Shown: piece by piece, positions 1 to 7,506 of the stretch
Position numbering within the stretch: the first letter of the stretch is position 1
Layout of the letters: every line of letters starts with the position of its first letter
Source: DATLYB01 sp964502525
GTDB lineage: Bacteria; Bacteroidota; Bacteroidia; Chitinophagales; CAIOSU01
Length of the DNA: 21,642 nt
Reading direction: 5' to 3'
Assembly: GCA_964502525.1 (NCBI GenBank)
Contig: CAZCXH010000077.1
Coordinates: forward strand, 1 to 21,642
Notes under the pieces: generated by a model
Seen by the model: only the letters and a program-made list of their open reading frames with translations
Databases searched by the model: none
What the model was told of the DNA's origin: nothing
Position numbers and translations under genes: made by a program

Positions 1-745
1 GATTGTATCAGAAAAAATATGACAGAGCGGCTTGATTAATCCATAGAAATCGGGACGAAAACCTGTTTGCCCATGGTATAAGTGAGTTCTAAAATTCTAC
101 CACCTACCCCCTCTTCTTCCAATGTTGGGTGCTGAGTATAGCAAGCCCCCTTCCCCTCCTCTGGCGCGAGAATTGGCGCGTGGTCTTGAGAAAAGCCATC
201 TCGCGTCCAACCAACCGGTAAAATAATTATCCTGCATATCCTAAATAATTATCCTGCATATCCTGCATTAAACTTATAAACGGGCTGATACACGGCAGTC
301 ATCCGTCAGGTGACCTTGCCTCTGAATTTTTTTTACTACCCTAACCCTACAACATACAAAATTTTTATTGAAACCACGGACAGAACGGTTGTAACGAGAA
401 AGCTAATTGTTCAACATAGATATAATAAATGCACATGTCGCCAAAATAAATAAGCGTTCAATAAAAAGCAGGATGAAAATCTTAAATTGATCCCGAGTAC
501 TCGGTACAGCACCCGCGGTGGAAGGTAGCGCGCAGTGAGCATTGCGCAGTGCGAAAAAATCGCATGACGTGCTACGCACAGGGCATGACGCAGATGAACG
601 ATGATTATGACACGGAAAAGCAATCGCTCAAAAAATCAACGCGCCATTCTTGCGCCAGGTGCGGGCAAGTACACGAGTATCCCAAACACCCCTGGTGAGG
701 GATGGGTGAGGCGGTGAAAAGAACAATTTTCAGAGATGCCGCTGA
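1..745. other. Gene-poor left end
   Basis: I see no convincing gene here. The open frames are short, have no recognisable domain and show no protein-like composition. It holds a two-copy 22-bp tandem repeat (221-264) and a 12-bp perfect palindrome CCGAGTACTCGG (493-504). I looked for a methionine-related riboswitch ahead of the PLP-enzyme gene at 796 but recognised no SAM-box core. The stretch 655-700 contains CCAGG and CCTGG segments that could pair, without a known RNA signature. Confidence 0.5.
221..268. repeat. 22-bp tandem repeat, two exact copies
   Basis: A 22-bp unit starting AAATAATTATCCTGC is repeated exactly at 221-242 and 243-264. A further GCAT then extends the TCCTGCAT word to 268. 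On the minus strand this reads as repeated GGATATGCA and GGATAATTATT words. It resembles the short-word intergenic arrays elsewhere in this window, but without an inverted arm. Confidence 0.8.
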
Positions 746-776
746 TGTTCTCAATCCGCATCCTCTCTTATCTTTG
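746..776 (+). promoter_or_regulatory. Bacteroidota-type promoter for the PLP enzyme
   Basis: TATCTTTG at 769-776 fits the Bacteroidota -7 element TAnnTTTG. TGTT at 746-749, 19 bases upstream, is a partial -33 match. Transcription would start near 783, about 13 bases before the ATG at 796. The promoter lies inside the upstream in-frame extension that begins at 736, which argues for the ATG at 796 as the true start. Confidence 0.55.
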
Positions 777-795
777 GGCATTCAAAAACCAAAGC

Positions 796-1938
796 ATGAA
801 ATTCGACACCCTTGCCGTTCACGCGGGAATAAGGCCCGATCCGTCCACCGGAGCGATTCTTCCACCCATTTTTCAAACCGCCACTTACGTACTCGATGAA
901 GTGGGCAAGGGGAAAGGGTATGACTACACGCGCGCATCTAACCCCACGCGGACGGTGCTTGAGGCAAACATTGCCGCGCTCGAGGGCGGCAAGCATGGCG
1001 TGGCTTATGCTTCCGGCATGTCTGCTGTGGACGCGGTGATGAAGTTCTTCAACCCCGGAGACCACATTGTTTGCAGCGATGATGTGTATGGAGGCGTGTC
1101 GCGATTGTATAATATGATATTATCGCGCTATGGATTGGAGTTTACTTATGCGGACACATCTTTTCCGGACAAAGTTGAAAAAGCCGTTAAGAAGAACACA
1201 AAAATGGTATGGGTGGAAACGCCTACCAATCCGCTGCTGAAAGTAACCGACCTGGATGCCATTTCAAAAATCTGCAGGAAGAAAAAAATCCTGTTCGGCA
1301 TTGACAACACCTTTGCCACGCCATACCTGCTGCGCCCGATGGAATATGGCGCAGACATTGTATTGCACAGCACCACAAAGTACATCTCCGGGCACAACCA
1401 GATCATCGGAGGCGCGGTGGTGGTGAATGATGATAAGATGTATGAGCAATTGAGGTTCATACAGAAAAGCCTTGGCGCTGTGCCCAGCCCGTTTGACTGC
1501 TGGCTGACCCTGCTTGGGGTGAAGACGCTTGCATTGCGGATGGAACGCCATTGCTCAAACGGGATGAAGGTGGCAACGTTTCTGGAGAATCATCCGAAAG
1601 TGAAACGCGTGATGTATCCCGGCCTGAAAAGCCATCCGCAACACTCCATCGCGAAAGCGCAGATGAAAGGGTTCAGCGGAATGGTGACGTGCGAACTGAA
1701 AGGAACGATTCAGTCAGGCATCAAACTAATGAATAATGTGAAGCTGTGCGCTCTTGCGGAAAGCCTTGGCGCGGTGGAAACCATGGTGACGCATCCCGCG
1801 TCAATGACTCATGCTTCTGTTCCAAAGGAAGTGCGTGAAGCAAGAGGTTTGACGGACGGCATCGTCCGCTTCTCAGTGGGTATTGAAAACCCGGATGATA
1901 TCCTTGCCGATATTGAGCAGGCGCTGAAGAAGGTTTGA
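796..1938 (+). CDS. Cystathionine gamma-synthase/lyase family PLP enzyme
   Basis: A 380-residue PLP-dependent enzyme of the Cys/Met metabolism (trans-sulfuration) family, full length for the family. Visible landmarks are YDYTRASNPTR (42-52), the YASGMSA turn (71-77), the VWVETPTNP segment (138-146), the aspartate in GIDNTFATP (168-176) and the PLP lysine K195 in HSTTKYISGH. Family members make or cleave cystathionine, or release methanethiol or H2S. The sequence alone does not separate gamma-synthase (methionine synthesis) from gamma-lyase, so no symbol is given. An in-frame ATG at 736 would add 20 residues, but these overlap the promoter and are unlike the family N-terminus; MKFDTLAVHAG is the usual beginning. 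It stands alone, not in an operon with other sulfur genes in view. Cytoplasmic. Confidence 0.93.
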   Translation: MKFDTLAVHAGIRPDPSTGAILPPIFQTATYVLDEVGKGKGYDYTRASNPTRTVLEANIAALEGGKHGVAYASGMSAVDAVMKFFNPGDHIVCSDDVYGGVSRLYNMILSRYGLEFTYADTSFPDKVEKAVKKNTKMVWVETPTNPLLKVTDLDAISKICRKKKILFGIDNTFATPYLLRPMEYGADIVLHSTTKYISGHNQIIGGAVVVNDDKMYEQLRFIQKSLGAVPSPFDCWLTLLGVKTLALRMERHCSNGMKVATFLENHPKVKRVMYPGLKSHPQHSIAKAQMKGFSGMVTCELKGTIQSGIKLMNNVKLCALAESLGAVETMVTHPASMTHASVPKEVREARGLTDGIVRFSVGIENPDDILADIEQALKKV

Positions 1939-2253
1939 ATGGCAAGTCCGATAATTATTTCCGGTTTCCGGTTTACATGTTTACGGTGATGAAATACTGT
2001 TTGGAATTTAAACTTGCCTCATTCGGCAATTGGCAAGGAACAATTTGTTTGTTTGCCTTTCGCACTTTGTCTTTTTCTTTGAGATTGTTTCAATTTCCAA
2101 ATGGTGCTACTGCACCGACAAGCCTGTTTTGTCGATTTCTTTCGTTTCCTGTTTCCGGTTTACCTGTTTACGGTTTTTGTGAAAAGACTTACGGTAAACA
2201 GGAAACATGTAAACCGTAAACCTTTTACCTGACATAAAGCACTTGACGCTGCA
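1939..2253. other. Convergent gap with short-word repeats
   Basis: This 315-base gap lies between the convergent PLP-enzyme and msrB genes. No gene is seen. It carries two stretches made of GGTTTCC, GGTTTAC and GTTTACGG words: 1961-1987 on one side, and 2144-2222 where words and their complements form inverted repeats. Position and structure would suit a bidirectional terminator, but there is no classic GC-rich stem with a U-run. Confidence 0.55.
2144..2222. repeat. Inverted short-word array (GTTTAC type)
   Basis: Two perfect 11-bp inverted pairs are visible. GTTTCCTGTTT (2144-2154) pairs with AAACAGGAAAC (2196-2206), and GTTTACGGTTT (2166-2176) pairs with AAACCGTAAAC (2211-2221). The pairs cross (order L1, L2, R1, R2), so the RNA could take alternative folds or a pseudoknot-like one. 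It lies between the ends of two convergent genes. Confidence 0.75.
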
Positions 2254-2646
2254 CTACTGCTTCTTCTTGAAGTCCAGCGAAACAGAATTAACGCAATACC
2301 GCTTTCCTGTCGGATTGGGGCCATCGTCAAACACATGACCGAGATGCCCTCCGCAGTTGGCGCATGATATTTCGATGCGCGTCTTTCCGTAGCGCGTGTC
2401 GGTTTCAAACTTAATCTTGTCATTGCTGATGGCGTCATAGAAGCTGGGCCAGCCGGAGCCTGAATCATATTTGGCATCGGACTTGAACAGTTCCGTGCCG
2501 CATGCGGCACAGGAATATATTCCATTTTCATGATTGGTATAAAACTTTCCGGAGAAAGCCCGCTCGGTCCCTTTTTCGCGGAGAATGTGGTATTGCTCTT
2601 CCGTTAGTTTTTTCTTCCATTCGTGTTCGGTGAGGTTCATGCCCAT
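2254..2646 (-). CDS. msrB: Peptide-methionine (R)-S-oxide reductase MsrB
   Basis: Reduces the R epimer of methionine sulfoxide in oxidised proteins, with thioredoxin or a similar reductant recycling the enzyme. The whole chain is one SelR/MsrB domain of normal length. Numbered from the second methionine, zinc-binding pairs are C44/C47 (SCAACGTEL) and C93/C96 (SCANCGGHLGHVF). The catalytic cysteine is C116 in GKRYCVNSVSLDF, preceded by the usual GHVFDDGPNPTG loop. Two starts are possible. ATG at 2646 gives MGMNL; ATG at 2640 gives MNLTEHEW, which is closer to the family start and overlaps the TGA of an upstream small ORF as ATGA. A well-formed promoter sits 26-60 bases upstream, so msrB is probably transcribed alone. 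No leader peptide is seen, so it is likely cytoplasmic. Confidence 0.95.
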   Translation of the reverse strand: MGMNLTEHEWKKKLTEEQYHILREKGTERAFSGKFYTNHENGIYSCAACGTELFKSDAKYDSGSGWPSFYDAISNDKIKFETDTRYGKTRIEISCANCGGHLGHVFDDGPNPTGKRYCVNSVSLDFKKKQ

Positions 2647-2873
2647 GGCTGCAGGATTTTGATTTTATCTTCCAAAGTTAGCGAAGCGAACCAATGCTTC
2701 AAACTTTGAAAGAGAAAAATACAAGCTTCATGCGGTAACCGTTTATACTGAGAGCAGTCGGGGTTCCGAAGAAACGAGACATATACCGCTCCATTTTTCA
2801 AAACCTGGCTTGTTTCGGTATAAAACCATTGACGGACAATCGTTTTACCCATCGCTTTCCTCTTTTTCCACAA
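2637..2873 (-). CDS. Doubtful 78-residue ORF upstream of msrB
   Basis: An open frame of 78 codons whose TGA overlaps the msrB ATG at 2640 (ATGA), an arrangement often seen with translational coupling. I recognise no domain. Its middle segment (YTETSQ ... YVSFLR ... DCSQYKRLP) has a diverged, broken counterpart at 20177-20298, so this part belongs to a repeat whose conservation is partly at protein level. Against a real gene: the msrB promoter lies within its 3' half, it has no obvious promoter of its own, and its composition (many K, R, W, F, C) is odd. It may be a relic of a repeated element rather than a working gene. Confidence 0.25.
   Translation of the reverse strand: MWKKRKAMGKTIVRQWFYTETSQVLKNGAVYVSFLRNPDCSQYKRLPHEACIFLFQSLKHWFASLTLEDKIKILQPWA
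2673..2703 (-). promoter_or_regulatory. msrB promoter
   Basis: On the minus strand TTTG (2703-2700) is followed after exactly 19 bases by TAACTTTG (2680-2673). This is a full match to the Bacteroidota housekeeping promoter TTTG-N19-TAnnTTTG. The start point would be near 2666, giving a leader of about 20-26 bases to the msrB ATG. It lies inside the small ORF at 2637-2873. Confidence 0.65.
2734..2824 (-). repeat. Diverged dispersed repeat, copy 1
   Basis: Read on the minus strand this segment shares ordered blocks with 20177-20298 on the plus strand: TTTATACCGAAACA (14 of 14), a GTCTC..TT.CTTCGGAA block (about 15 of 17), CGACTGCTCT (10 of 10) and GTATAA. The blocks between them vary in length. 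In one frame both copies encode YTET-Q, YVSFLR and DCS-Y--LP. Copy 1 is open throughout. Confidence 0.6.
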
Positions 2874-2922
2874 CCCGAAACTATTCGGGCAAATATTCGT
2901 TATGATGTCTTATATTATCTTC

Positions 2923-2930
2923 TATATTTG
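2923..2930 (+). promoter_or_regulatory. -7 element of the small acidic protein gene
   Basis: TATATTTG fits TAnnTTTG and is followed by CACC, a common context in Bacteroidota. The ATG at 2958 is 27 bases further on. No clear TTTG is found 19 bases upstream, so the -33 half is weak. Confidence 0.45.
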
Positions 2931-2957
2931 CACCGTTTTTTAAAAAGCTGAAGCGAT

Positions 2958-3179
2958 ATGTATTGGACACTTGAGCTGGCATCCTATCTTGAAGACGCGC
3001 CCTGGCCCGCCACCAAAGACGAGCTGATTGACTATTGCATCCGTTCAGGAGCGCCAATCGAGGTGATTGAAAACCTGCAGGAACTGGATGACGAAGGCGA
3101 ACTCTACGAAGGCATCGAAGACATCTGGTCAGACTATCCCACCAAAGAAGACTTTTTCTTTAACGAAGACGAGTACTAA
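2958..3179 (+). CDS. DUF2795-type small acidic protein
   Basis: A 73-residue protein beginning MYWTLELASYLEDAPWP and ending in a very acidic tail (DIWSDYPTKEDFFFNEDEY). I recognise the type as the DUF2795-like small protein common in Bacteroidota and Chlorobi. It has one compact helical region (TKDELIDYCIRSGAP, then IEVIENLQELDDEG) and no signal peptide or membrane segment. The function is unknown; no enzyme motif is visible. It has its own -7 element, stands alone between the divergently read msrB and the convergent queA, and ends just before a hairpin-forming repeat. The start is supported by the distance to the promoter and by the family N-terminus. Confidence 0.85.
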   Translation: MYWTLELASYLEDAPWPATKDELIDYCIRSGAPIEVIENLQELDDEGELYEGIEDIWSDYPTKEDFFFNEDEY

Positions 3180-3238
3180 CCCCTTGGTCAGTACTTAATT
3201 TCCACTTCCTTCTTTTTAATCAGAATTTACGGTTTTGT

Positions 3239-3291
3239 GTTTTCAGTACACCTTTCTACTAACTGTAAACCGAAAACTGCAAACTGAAAAC
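3239..3291. terminator. Putative bidirectional terminator (inverted word array)
   Basis: GTTTTCAGT (3239-3247) and ACTGAAAAC (3283-3291) form a perfect 9-bp inverted repeat around a 35-base loop rich in TGTAAACCG and AAACTG words. It fills the 114-base gap between two converging genes and ends 3 bases before the queA stop codon. The terminator role is inferred from position; there is no strong GC stem. Confidence 0.45.
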
Positions 3292-3293
3292 TG

Positions 3294-4346
3294 CTATATG
3301 ATCAGCATCGCATCACCGTAGGTGAAGAACTTGTACTTGCTTTTCATGGCGGCTTTGTAAATTTCCATGGTGAAGTCATATCCGGCAAATGCAGCTACCA
3401 TTATCAGCAGGCTTGATTTGGGCAGGTGAAAGTTGGTGATCAGCGAAGTGGGAATGGCGAAGTCATGAGGCGGATGTATGAAAAGATTGGTCCATCCTTC
3501 CATGGGTTTCATGAATTTATCAGCGGATATGGCGGTTTCAACAGCGCGCACCACCGTAGTTCCCACAGCGCATATCTGTCTTTTTTCTTCTTTCGCTTTG
3601 TTGACGATTTTTACGGCTTTGCTGTCAACCTTGAAATATTCCGCATCCATCTTATGTTTTGACAAATCCTCCACGTCAATCATGCGGAACGTGCCAAGAC
3701 CGATATGAAGCGTGACTTCGGCAAACTCCACGCCCTTTATCTGCATCCGCTTCATCAGCTCTTTGCTGAAATGCAACCCGGCAGTGGGCGCAGCCACCGC
3801 TCCTTCTTCTTTTGCGAACACAGTCTGGTAGCGCTCTTTGTCCTGCGGCTCGGGTTTTCGCTTGATGTAGCGCGGCAGCGGGGTTTCCCCCATATCGTAA
3901 AGCCGCTTCTTGAATTCGTCAGGGTGACTGTCGTGCAGGAAGCGGATGGTTCTTCCCCGAGATGTTGTGTTATCCACTACTTCCGCCACAAGGTATTCAT
4001 CATCCTGTCCGAAATACAGCTTGTTGCCCACGCGTATCTTTCTTGCAGGATCAACAAGCACGTCCCACAGCTTCATTTCATGATTCAACTCCCTGAGGAG
4101 GAAGACTTCGATCTTCGCTCCGGTCTTTTCCTTTCTGCCGTAAAGCCTTGCCGGGAAAACCTTGGTATTATTCACGATCATCACATCCTTCTCGTTGAAA
4201 TAGTCATAAATGTCCTTGAATACCTTGTTCTGGAACTTGCCTGTTTTCCGGTCAACCACCATCAGTTTGCACCCGTCTCTGTGCTTTGAAGGATATTGCG
4301 CCAGCAGATCGTGGGGCAGATGATAGTTGAATTGCGAAAGCTTCAT
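3294..4346 (-). CDS. queA: tRNA preQ1(34) S-adenosylmethionine ribosyltransferase-isomerase QueA
   Basis: Transfers and isomerises the ribosyl group of S-adenosylmethionine onto preQ1 at the wobble base of tRNA (Tyr, His, Asn, Asp), giving epoxyqueuosine. The 350-residue protein is typical in length. It begins MKLSQFNYHLPHDLLAQYP and contains the MIVNNTKVFPARL segment, GAKIEVFLL, the core AAPTAGLHFSKEL followed by VTLHIGLGTF, GTTVVRAVE, and the C-terminal TNFHLPKSSLLIMVAAFAG. The frame is open to an ATG at 4442, but MKLSQF at 4346 matches the family and lies about 24 bases after a good -7 element. No other queuosine gene is in the window. Cytoplasmic. Confidence 0.96.
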   Translation of the reverse strand: MKLSQFNYHLPHDLLAQYPSKHRDGCKLMVVDRKTGKFQNKVFKDIYDYFNEKDVMIVNNTKVFPARLYGRKEKTGAKIEVFLLRELNHEMKLWDVLVDPARKIRVGNKLYFGQDDEYLVAEVVDNTTSRGRTIRFLHDSHPDEFKKRLYDMGETPLPRYIKRKPEPQDKERYQTVFAKEEGAVAAPTAGLHFSKELMKRMQIKGVEFAEVTLHIGLGTFRMIDVEDLSKHKMDAEYFKVDSKAVKIVNKAKEEKRQICAVGTTVVRAVETAISADKFMKPMEGWTNLFIHPPHDFAIPTSLITNFHLPKSSLLIMVAAFAGYDFTMEIYKAAMKSKYKFFTYGDAMLII

Positions 4347-4369
4347 ATCGCCTGTTTTTTTTGAAGGTG

Positions 4370-4401
4370 CAAAAGTACACTTTTTAATATCTAATTTGCA
4401 A
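4370..4401 (-). promoter_or_regulatory. queA promoter
   Basis: On the minus strand TACTTTTG (4377-4370) matches TAnnTTTG and is followed by CACC. TTG (4401-4399) lies 21 bases upstream of it, close to the usual spacing. The leader to the ATG at 4346 would be about 17 bases. Confidence 0.5.
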
Positions 4402-4418
4402 TGGCGTAAATTATACTC

Positions 4419-4433
4419 CATTGGTAACCAATG
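4419..4433. promoter_or_regulatory. Small palindrome in the queA/permease divergent gap
   Basis: CATTGG-TAA-CCAATG is a 6-bp inverted repeat with a 3-base centre, in the 119-base gap between the divergent queA and permease genes. It could be a regulator site, but an inverted repeat this short also arises by chance. Confidence 0.2.
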
Positions 4434-4465
4434 ACCTACCAAGTGATTGCCCGTAACAAGAAGCG

Positions 4466-5734
4466 ATGACCGTCTTTCTCAAACTGTTCCGCGAAAGCGT
4501 CCTCAGTTCGTTCCACGAATTGGGCGCCAACCGCCTGCGCGCATTCCTTTCGGTGCTCGGCATCACCATCGGCATCTTCTGCATCATCTCTGTTTTTTCG
4601 GCTGTTGACTCGCTTGAAAACAATGTAAGGAAGAGCTTCCAGAAACTCGGTGAAAACGTCATCTACGTGCAGCGGTTCCCGTGGAGCGAAGATCCGCGCG
4701 CCAACTGGATGAAGTTTTTCAGGCGCCCTTCCGCCAAATACAGCGAGTTCAAGTTGCTGCAGGAAAGGCTGACCAATGCCGATGCCGTGGCAATCATGCT
4801 ATTCCTTAAGGGCAAAACTGCAAAGCAGGGAAGCTACGTGATGGAGGAGGTTGATGTATTCGCGACCACGCATGATTATTATAAGATGAAAGATTTTGAA
4901 TTTGATGACGGGCGGTACTTCTCTTTTTCTGAATCGCAGCACGGGACAAACGTGGCGCTGATAGGGGGCAATATCGCGGCTGAGTTGTTTCCCAACCAGC
5001 GTGATATTGCCGGCAGGACAATAAAAGTCATGAACCGCGAAGTGACTATTGCAGGCGTGTTGAAAAAAGAGGGTGATGACATCATTGGCATGACTTACGA
5101 CAACAACGTCATCATCCCATACAATTACGCAAAGACCATCATTGACGTTGATGGCTTTTGGACCGAGCCTTTCATCGCCATCCAAGCGGCTGAGGGGATA
5201 ACCCAGGAAGAAATGATGGACGAAACGCGGGGCGTGGTGCGTTCCATCCGCAAGCTGAAGCCGCGTCAGGAAGACAACTTCGCGCTCAACCAGGTGAGCG
5301 TCATTACGGGTGTGCTCACTGCCGTGTTTGGCGTCATCAACACGGCAGGGGGCGCCATCGGCTTGTTTTCGATATTGGTAGGCGGCTTCGGCATCGCCAA
5401 CATCATGTTCGTGAGCGTGAAGGAACGCACCCCGATGATCGGCATCAAGAAGGCGCTGGGGGCGAAACGCATCTTCATCCTGCTGGAATTCCTGATGGAA
5501 GCGACTGTGCTGAGCGTATTGGGCGGGCTTATCGGTCTGCTGCTTGTATATATAGAATCATTCATAATGGAAAACGTGATACAGAAAGTCTTTGAAATCA
5601 ACTTCACCTTCGAGCTTTCGCTGAACAACGCCACCATTGGCATCCTGCTTTCCGTAGCAATAGGGCTTGCTGCCGGATTCATTCCCGCCCTGTTCGCCTC
5701 GCTGATGAAGCCGGTGGATGCGATCAGGGCATGA
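4466..5734 (+). CDS. MacB/FtsX-type ABC transporter permease
   Basis: A 422-residue inner-membrane permease with the MacB layout. It has a cytoplasmic N-terminus with the HELGANRLRAFLSVLGITIG entry (18-37), TM1 (about 26-47), a large extracytoplasmic MacB-PCD-like domain (about 50-280), then three TM helices near 292-316, 340-362 and 389-412. The FtsX-domain coupling segment VKERTPMIGIKKALGAKR (318-335) is intact, so it should contact an ATPase. No ATP-binding subunit or membrane-fusion protein lies next to it: queA is divergent and pyrG convergent. The partner ATPase must be elsewhere. MacB-type systems act as mechanotransducers exporting peptides, toxins, antibiotics or lipoproteins; the substrate cannot be told here. 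A short word-array repeat follows the stop codon at once. Confidence 0.9.
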   Translation: MTVFLKLFRESVLSSFHELGANRLRAFLSVLGITIGIFCIISVFSAVDSLENNVRKSFQKLGENVIYVQRFPWSEDPRANWMKFFRRPSAKYSEFKLLQERLTNADAVAIMLFLKGKTAKQGSYVMEEVDVFATTHDYYKMKDFEFDDGRYFSFSESQHGTNVALIGGNIAAELFPNQRDIAGRTIKVMNREVTIAGVLKKEGDDIIGMTYDNNVIIPYNYAKTIIDVDGFWTEPFIAIQAAEGITQEEMMDETRGVVRSIRKLKPRQEDNFALNQVSVITGVLTAVFGVINTAGGAIGLFSILVGGFGIANIMFVSVKERTPMIGIKKALGAKRIFILLEFLMEATVLSVLGGLIGLLLVYIESFIMENVIQKVFEINFTFELSLNNATIGILLSVAIGLAAGFIPALFASLMKPVDAIRA

Positions 5735-5736
5735 GT

Positions 5737-5810
5737 GGAATTACGAATTCAGAATTACGAATTGAAGAGACCTGATTTTTTTATCCGTCATTTGGTCATT
5801 GGTCATTTGC
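5737..5810. repeat. Two short-word arrays after the permease gene
   Basis: The word GAATTACGAATT occurs twice (5738-5764, separated by CA), followed by GTCATT three times (5787-5808) with G- or T-rich spacers. They fill the 95-base gap between two converging genes (permease and pyrG). The sequence differs from the other arrays in the window but the style is the same. Confidence 0.7.
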
Positions 5811-5829
5811 TATTGAGTTGCAATACTTC

Positions 5830-7482
5830 TCAAACTCTCTGTACGGACGCTTCTTCTTCCACCAGCCCGCCTTTAGGTTTTTTTTTAGCATCAAGGGCGG
5901 CTTTCACGAAGCTCACGAAAAGAGGGTGGGGCTTGTCAACGGTGCTTTTCAACTCCGGGTGGAACTGTGTGCCGATGAACCACGGGTGGTCTTTCAACTC
6001 CATGATCTCGACAAGGTTGCTTTGCGGGTTGACGCCAGCCGGAATCATTCCGGCAGTTTCGAATTGCGCGAGGTAATTGTTGTTGAATTCGTAGCGGTGG
6101 CGGTGGCGCTCGGATATTTCCTGAATGTCATATATGTCAAAAGTCCGGGTGCCTTCGGTGAGCGCGCAGGGATAGGAACCTAACCTCATGGTGCCACCGA
6201 GTTTGATGATGTGCTTCTGGTTTTCCATCATGTCAATAACAGGGTGGGGCGTGTGTTTGTCAATCTCGGTGGAGTGGGCTTCGTTAAGACCGAGCACGTT
6301 GCGGGCAAACTCAATCACCGCGCACTGCATGCCGAGACAGATGCCGAAAAACGGGATGCTGTTTTCCCGCACATATTTTATTGCCAGAATCTTCCCGTCA
6401 ATGCCCCTGCCGCCAAAGCCGGGCGCAACGAGCACTCCATGCAGGTGCTTCAGCTTCTGCTCCACGTTTTCCGCAGTGATATTTTCCGAATGGATGCTTT
6501 CAATCACCACATGACATTCATTGGCTGCCCCGGCATGGATGAACGATTCGAGGATGGATTTGTAGGCGTCCTGCAACTCCACATACTTGCCGATCAGCCC
6601 GATCTTCACCTGCGACTTGGGATTTTTCAGCCTGAAAAGGAAATCCTTCCACTTGCTGAGGTCAGGCTCTATTTTGGAAGAAAGCTTCAACTTGGAGAGT
6701 ACGATCTTGTCGAGGTTTTCTTTCTGCACTTCAAGCGGCACATCGTAAATCGTTTCGCAGTCCTTTGCCTGTATCACCGAGTTGAGGTTCACGTTGCAGA
6801 ACAGGGCAAGCTTGCGCCTGATATCTTTGGTGAGCGGGTATTCCGTGCGGCACACGAGGATGTCGGGTTGCACCCCGTTCTTCAGCAGTTCCTTCACGGA
6901 ATGTTGAGTGGGCTTTGTTTTAAGCTCTTTCGCTGCCGATAAGTAGGGAACCAGTGTCAGCAGAATGACCAAGCAGTTTTGCGGACCCATTTCCCATCGG
7001 AGCTGCCTCACGGCTTCGATGTAGGGAAGCGATTCGATGTCGCCCACCGTTCCGCCCAATTCCGTGATGATGATGTCGTATCTGTTGTCTTTGCCAAGCA
7101 GCGTCATCCGCCTCTTGATCTCATCGGTGATGTGAGGCACCACCTGCACCGTTTTTCCCAAGTAAGCGCCTTCCCGTTCCTTTTCGATAACATATTTATA
7201 GATGCTCCCGGTGGTGACGTTGTTGGCCTGCGAGGTGGGAATGTTCAGGAACCGTTCGTAGTGACCGAGGTCGAGGTCGGTTTCCGCGCCATCCTCCGTA
7301 ACGTAGCACTCACCGTGCTCGTAAGGATTCATCGTTCCCGGATCAACGTTAATATAAGGATCGCATTTCTGGATGGTGACACGGTAACCTTTTGCCTGGA
7401 GGAGCTTGGCGAGCGATGCGGCAAGAATCCCCTTCCCGAGAGAGGAAGTCACGCCACCGGCAATAAAAATGTGCTTCGTCAT
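5830..7482 (-). CDS. pyrG: CTP synthase
   Basis: Converts UTP, ATP and glutamine to CTP, the last step of de novo pyrimidine nucleotide synthesis. The 550-residue protein has both domains. The N-terminal synthetase domain has GGVTSSLGKGI (9-19), KCDPYINVDPGTMNP (39-53) and GECYVTEDGAETDLDLGHYE (57-76). The C-terminal class I glutamine amidotransferase domain has the nucleophile C382 in FFGICLGMQ, the oxyanion-loop APGFGGRG (353-360), and H508 with E510 in GTQFHPE. The last 15 or so residues (KKPKGGLVEEEASVQRV) are a tail beyond the conserved core. MTKHIFIAGGV is the standard start. It is monocistronic by context: the symporter upstream is on the same strand but 194 bases away. Confidence 0.98.
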   Translation of the reverse strand: MTKHIFIAGGVTSSLGKGILAASLAKLLQAKGYRVTIQKCDPYINVDPGTMNPYEHGECYVTEDGAETDLDLGHYERFLNIPTSQANNVTTGSIYKYVIEKEREGAYLGKTVQVVPHITDEIKRRMTLLGKDNRYDIIITELGGTVGDIESLPYIEAVRQLRWEMGPQNCLVILLTLVPYLSAAKELKTKPTQHSVKELLKNGVQPDILVCRTEYPLTKDIRRKLALFCNVNLNSVIQAKDCETIYDVPLEVQKENLDKIVLSKLKLSSKIEPDLSKWKDFLFRLKNPKSQVKIGLIGKYVELQDAYKSILESFIHAGAANECHVVIESIHSENITAENVEQKLKHLHGVLVAPGFGGRGIDGKILAIKYVRENSIPFFGICLGMQCAVIEFARNVLGLNEAHSTEIDKHTPHPVIDMMENQKHIIKLGGTMRLGSYPCALTEGTRTFDIYDIQEISERHRHRYEFNNNYLAQFETAGMIPAGVNPQSNLVEIMELKDHPWFIGTQFHPELKSTVDKPHPLFVSFVKAALDAKKKPKGGLVEEEASVQRV

Positions 7483-7498
7483 CGGGAGGATTTTTGAA

Positions 7499-7506
7499 CA
7501 AAGTTA
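7499..7506 (-). promoter_or_regulatory. -7 element of pyrG
   Basis: On the minus strand TAACTTTG matches TAnnTTTG, 16 bases before the pyrG ATG. I found no TTTG at the expected distance upstream, so the -33 part is absent or degenerate. No Shine-Dalgarno-like sequence precedes the ATG. Confidence 0.4.

Noticed and set aside
221..268. Start of a CRISPR array
   Set aside because: Only two adjacent 22-bp copies without spacers and no cas genes; a plain tandem repeat.
411..623. 70-codon minus-strand ORF in the left gap
   Set aside because: No start signal, promoter, domain or sensible composition; likely chance.
736..795. 20-residue N-terminal extension of the PLP enzyme from the ATG at 736
   Set aside because: It overlaps a good -7 element (769-776) and is unlike the family; MKFDTLAVHAG at 796 is the normal beginning.
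640..795. SAM riboswitch ahead of the PLP enzyme
   Set aside because: Expected by function, but I could not find the conserved cores of SAM-I or SAM-II. The promoter lies so close to the ATG (leader about 13 bases) that no aptamer would fit in the leader.
4347..4442. 32-residue N-terminal extension of QueA
   Set aside because: The extension covers the likely queA promoter, and the family starts at MKLSQF (4346).
6211..7497. Plus-strand open frames opposite pyrG
   Set aside because: They lie wholly antisense to a fully conserved CTP synthase and show no motif.
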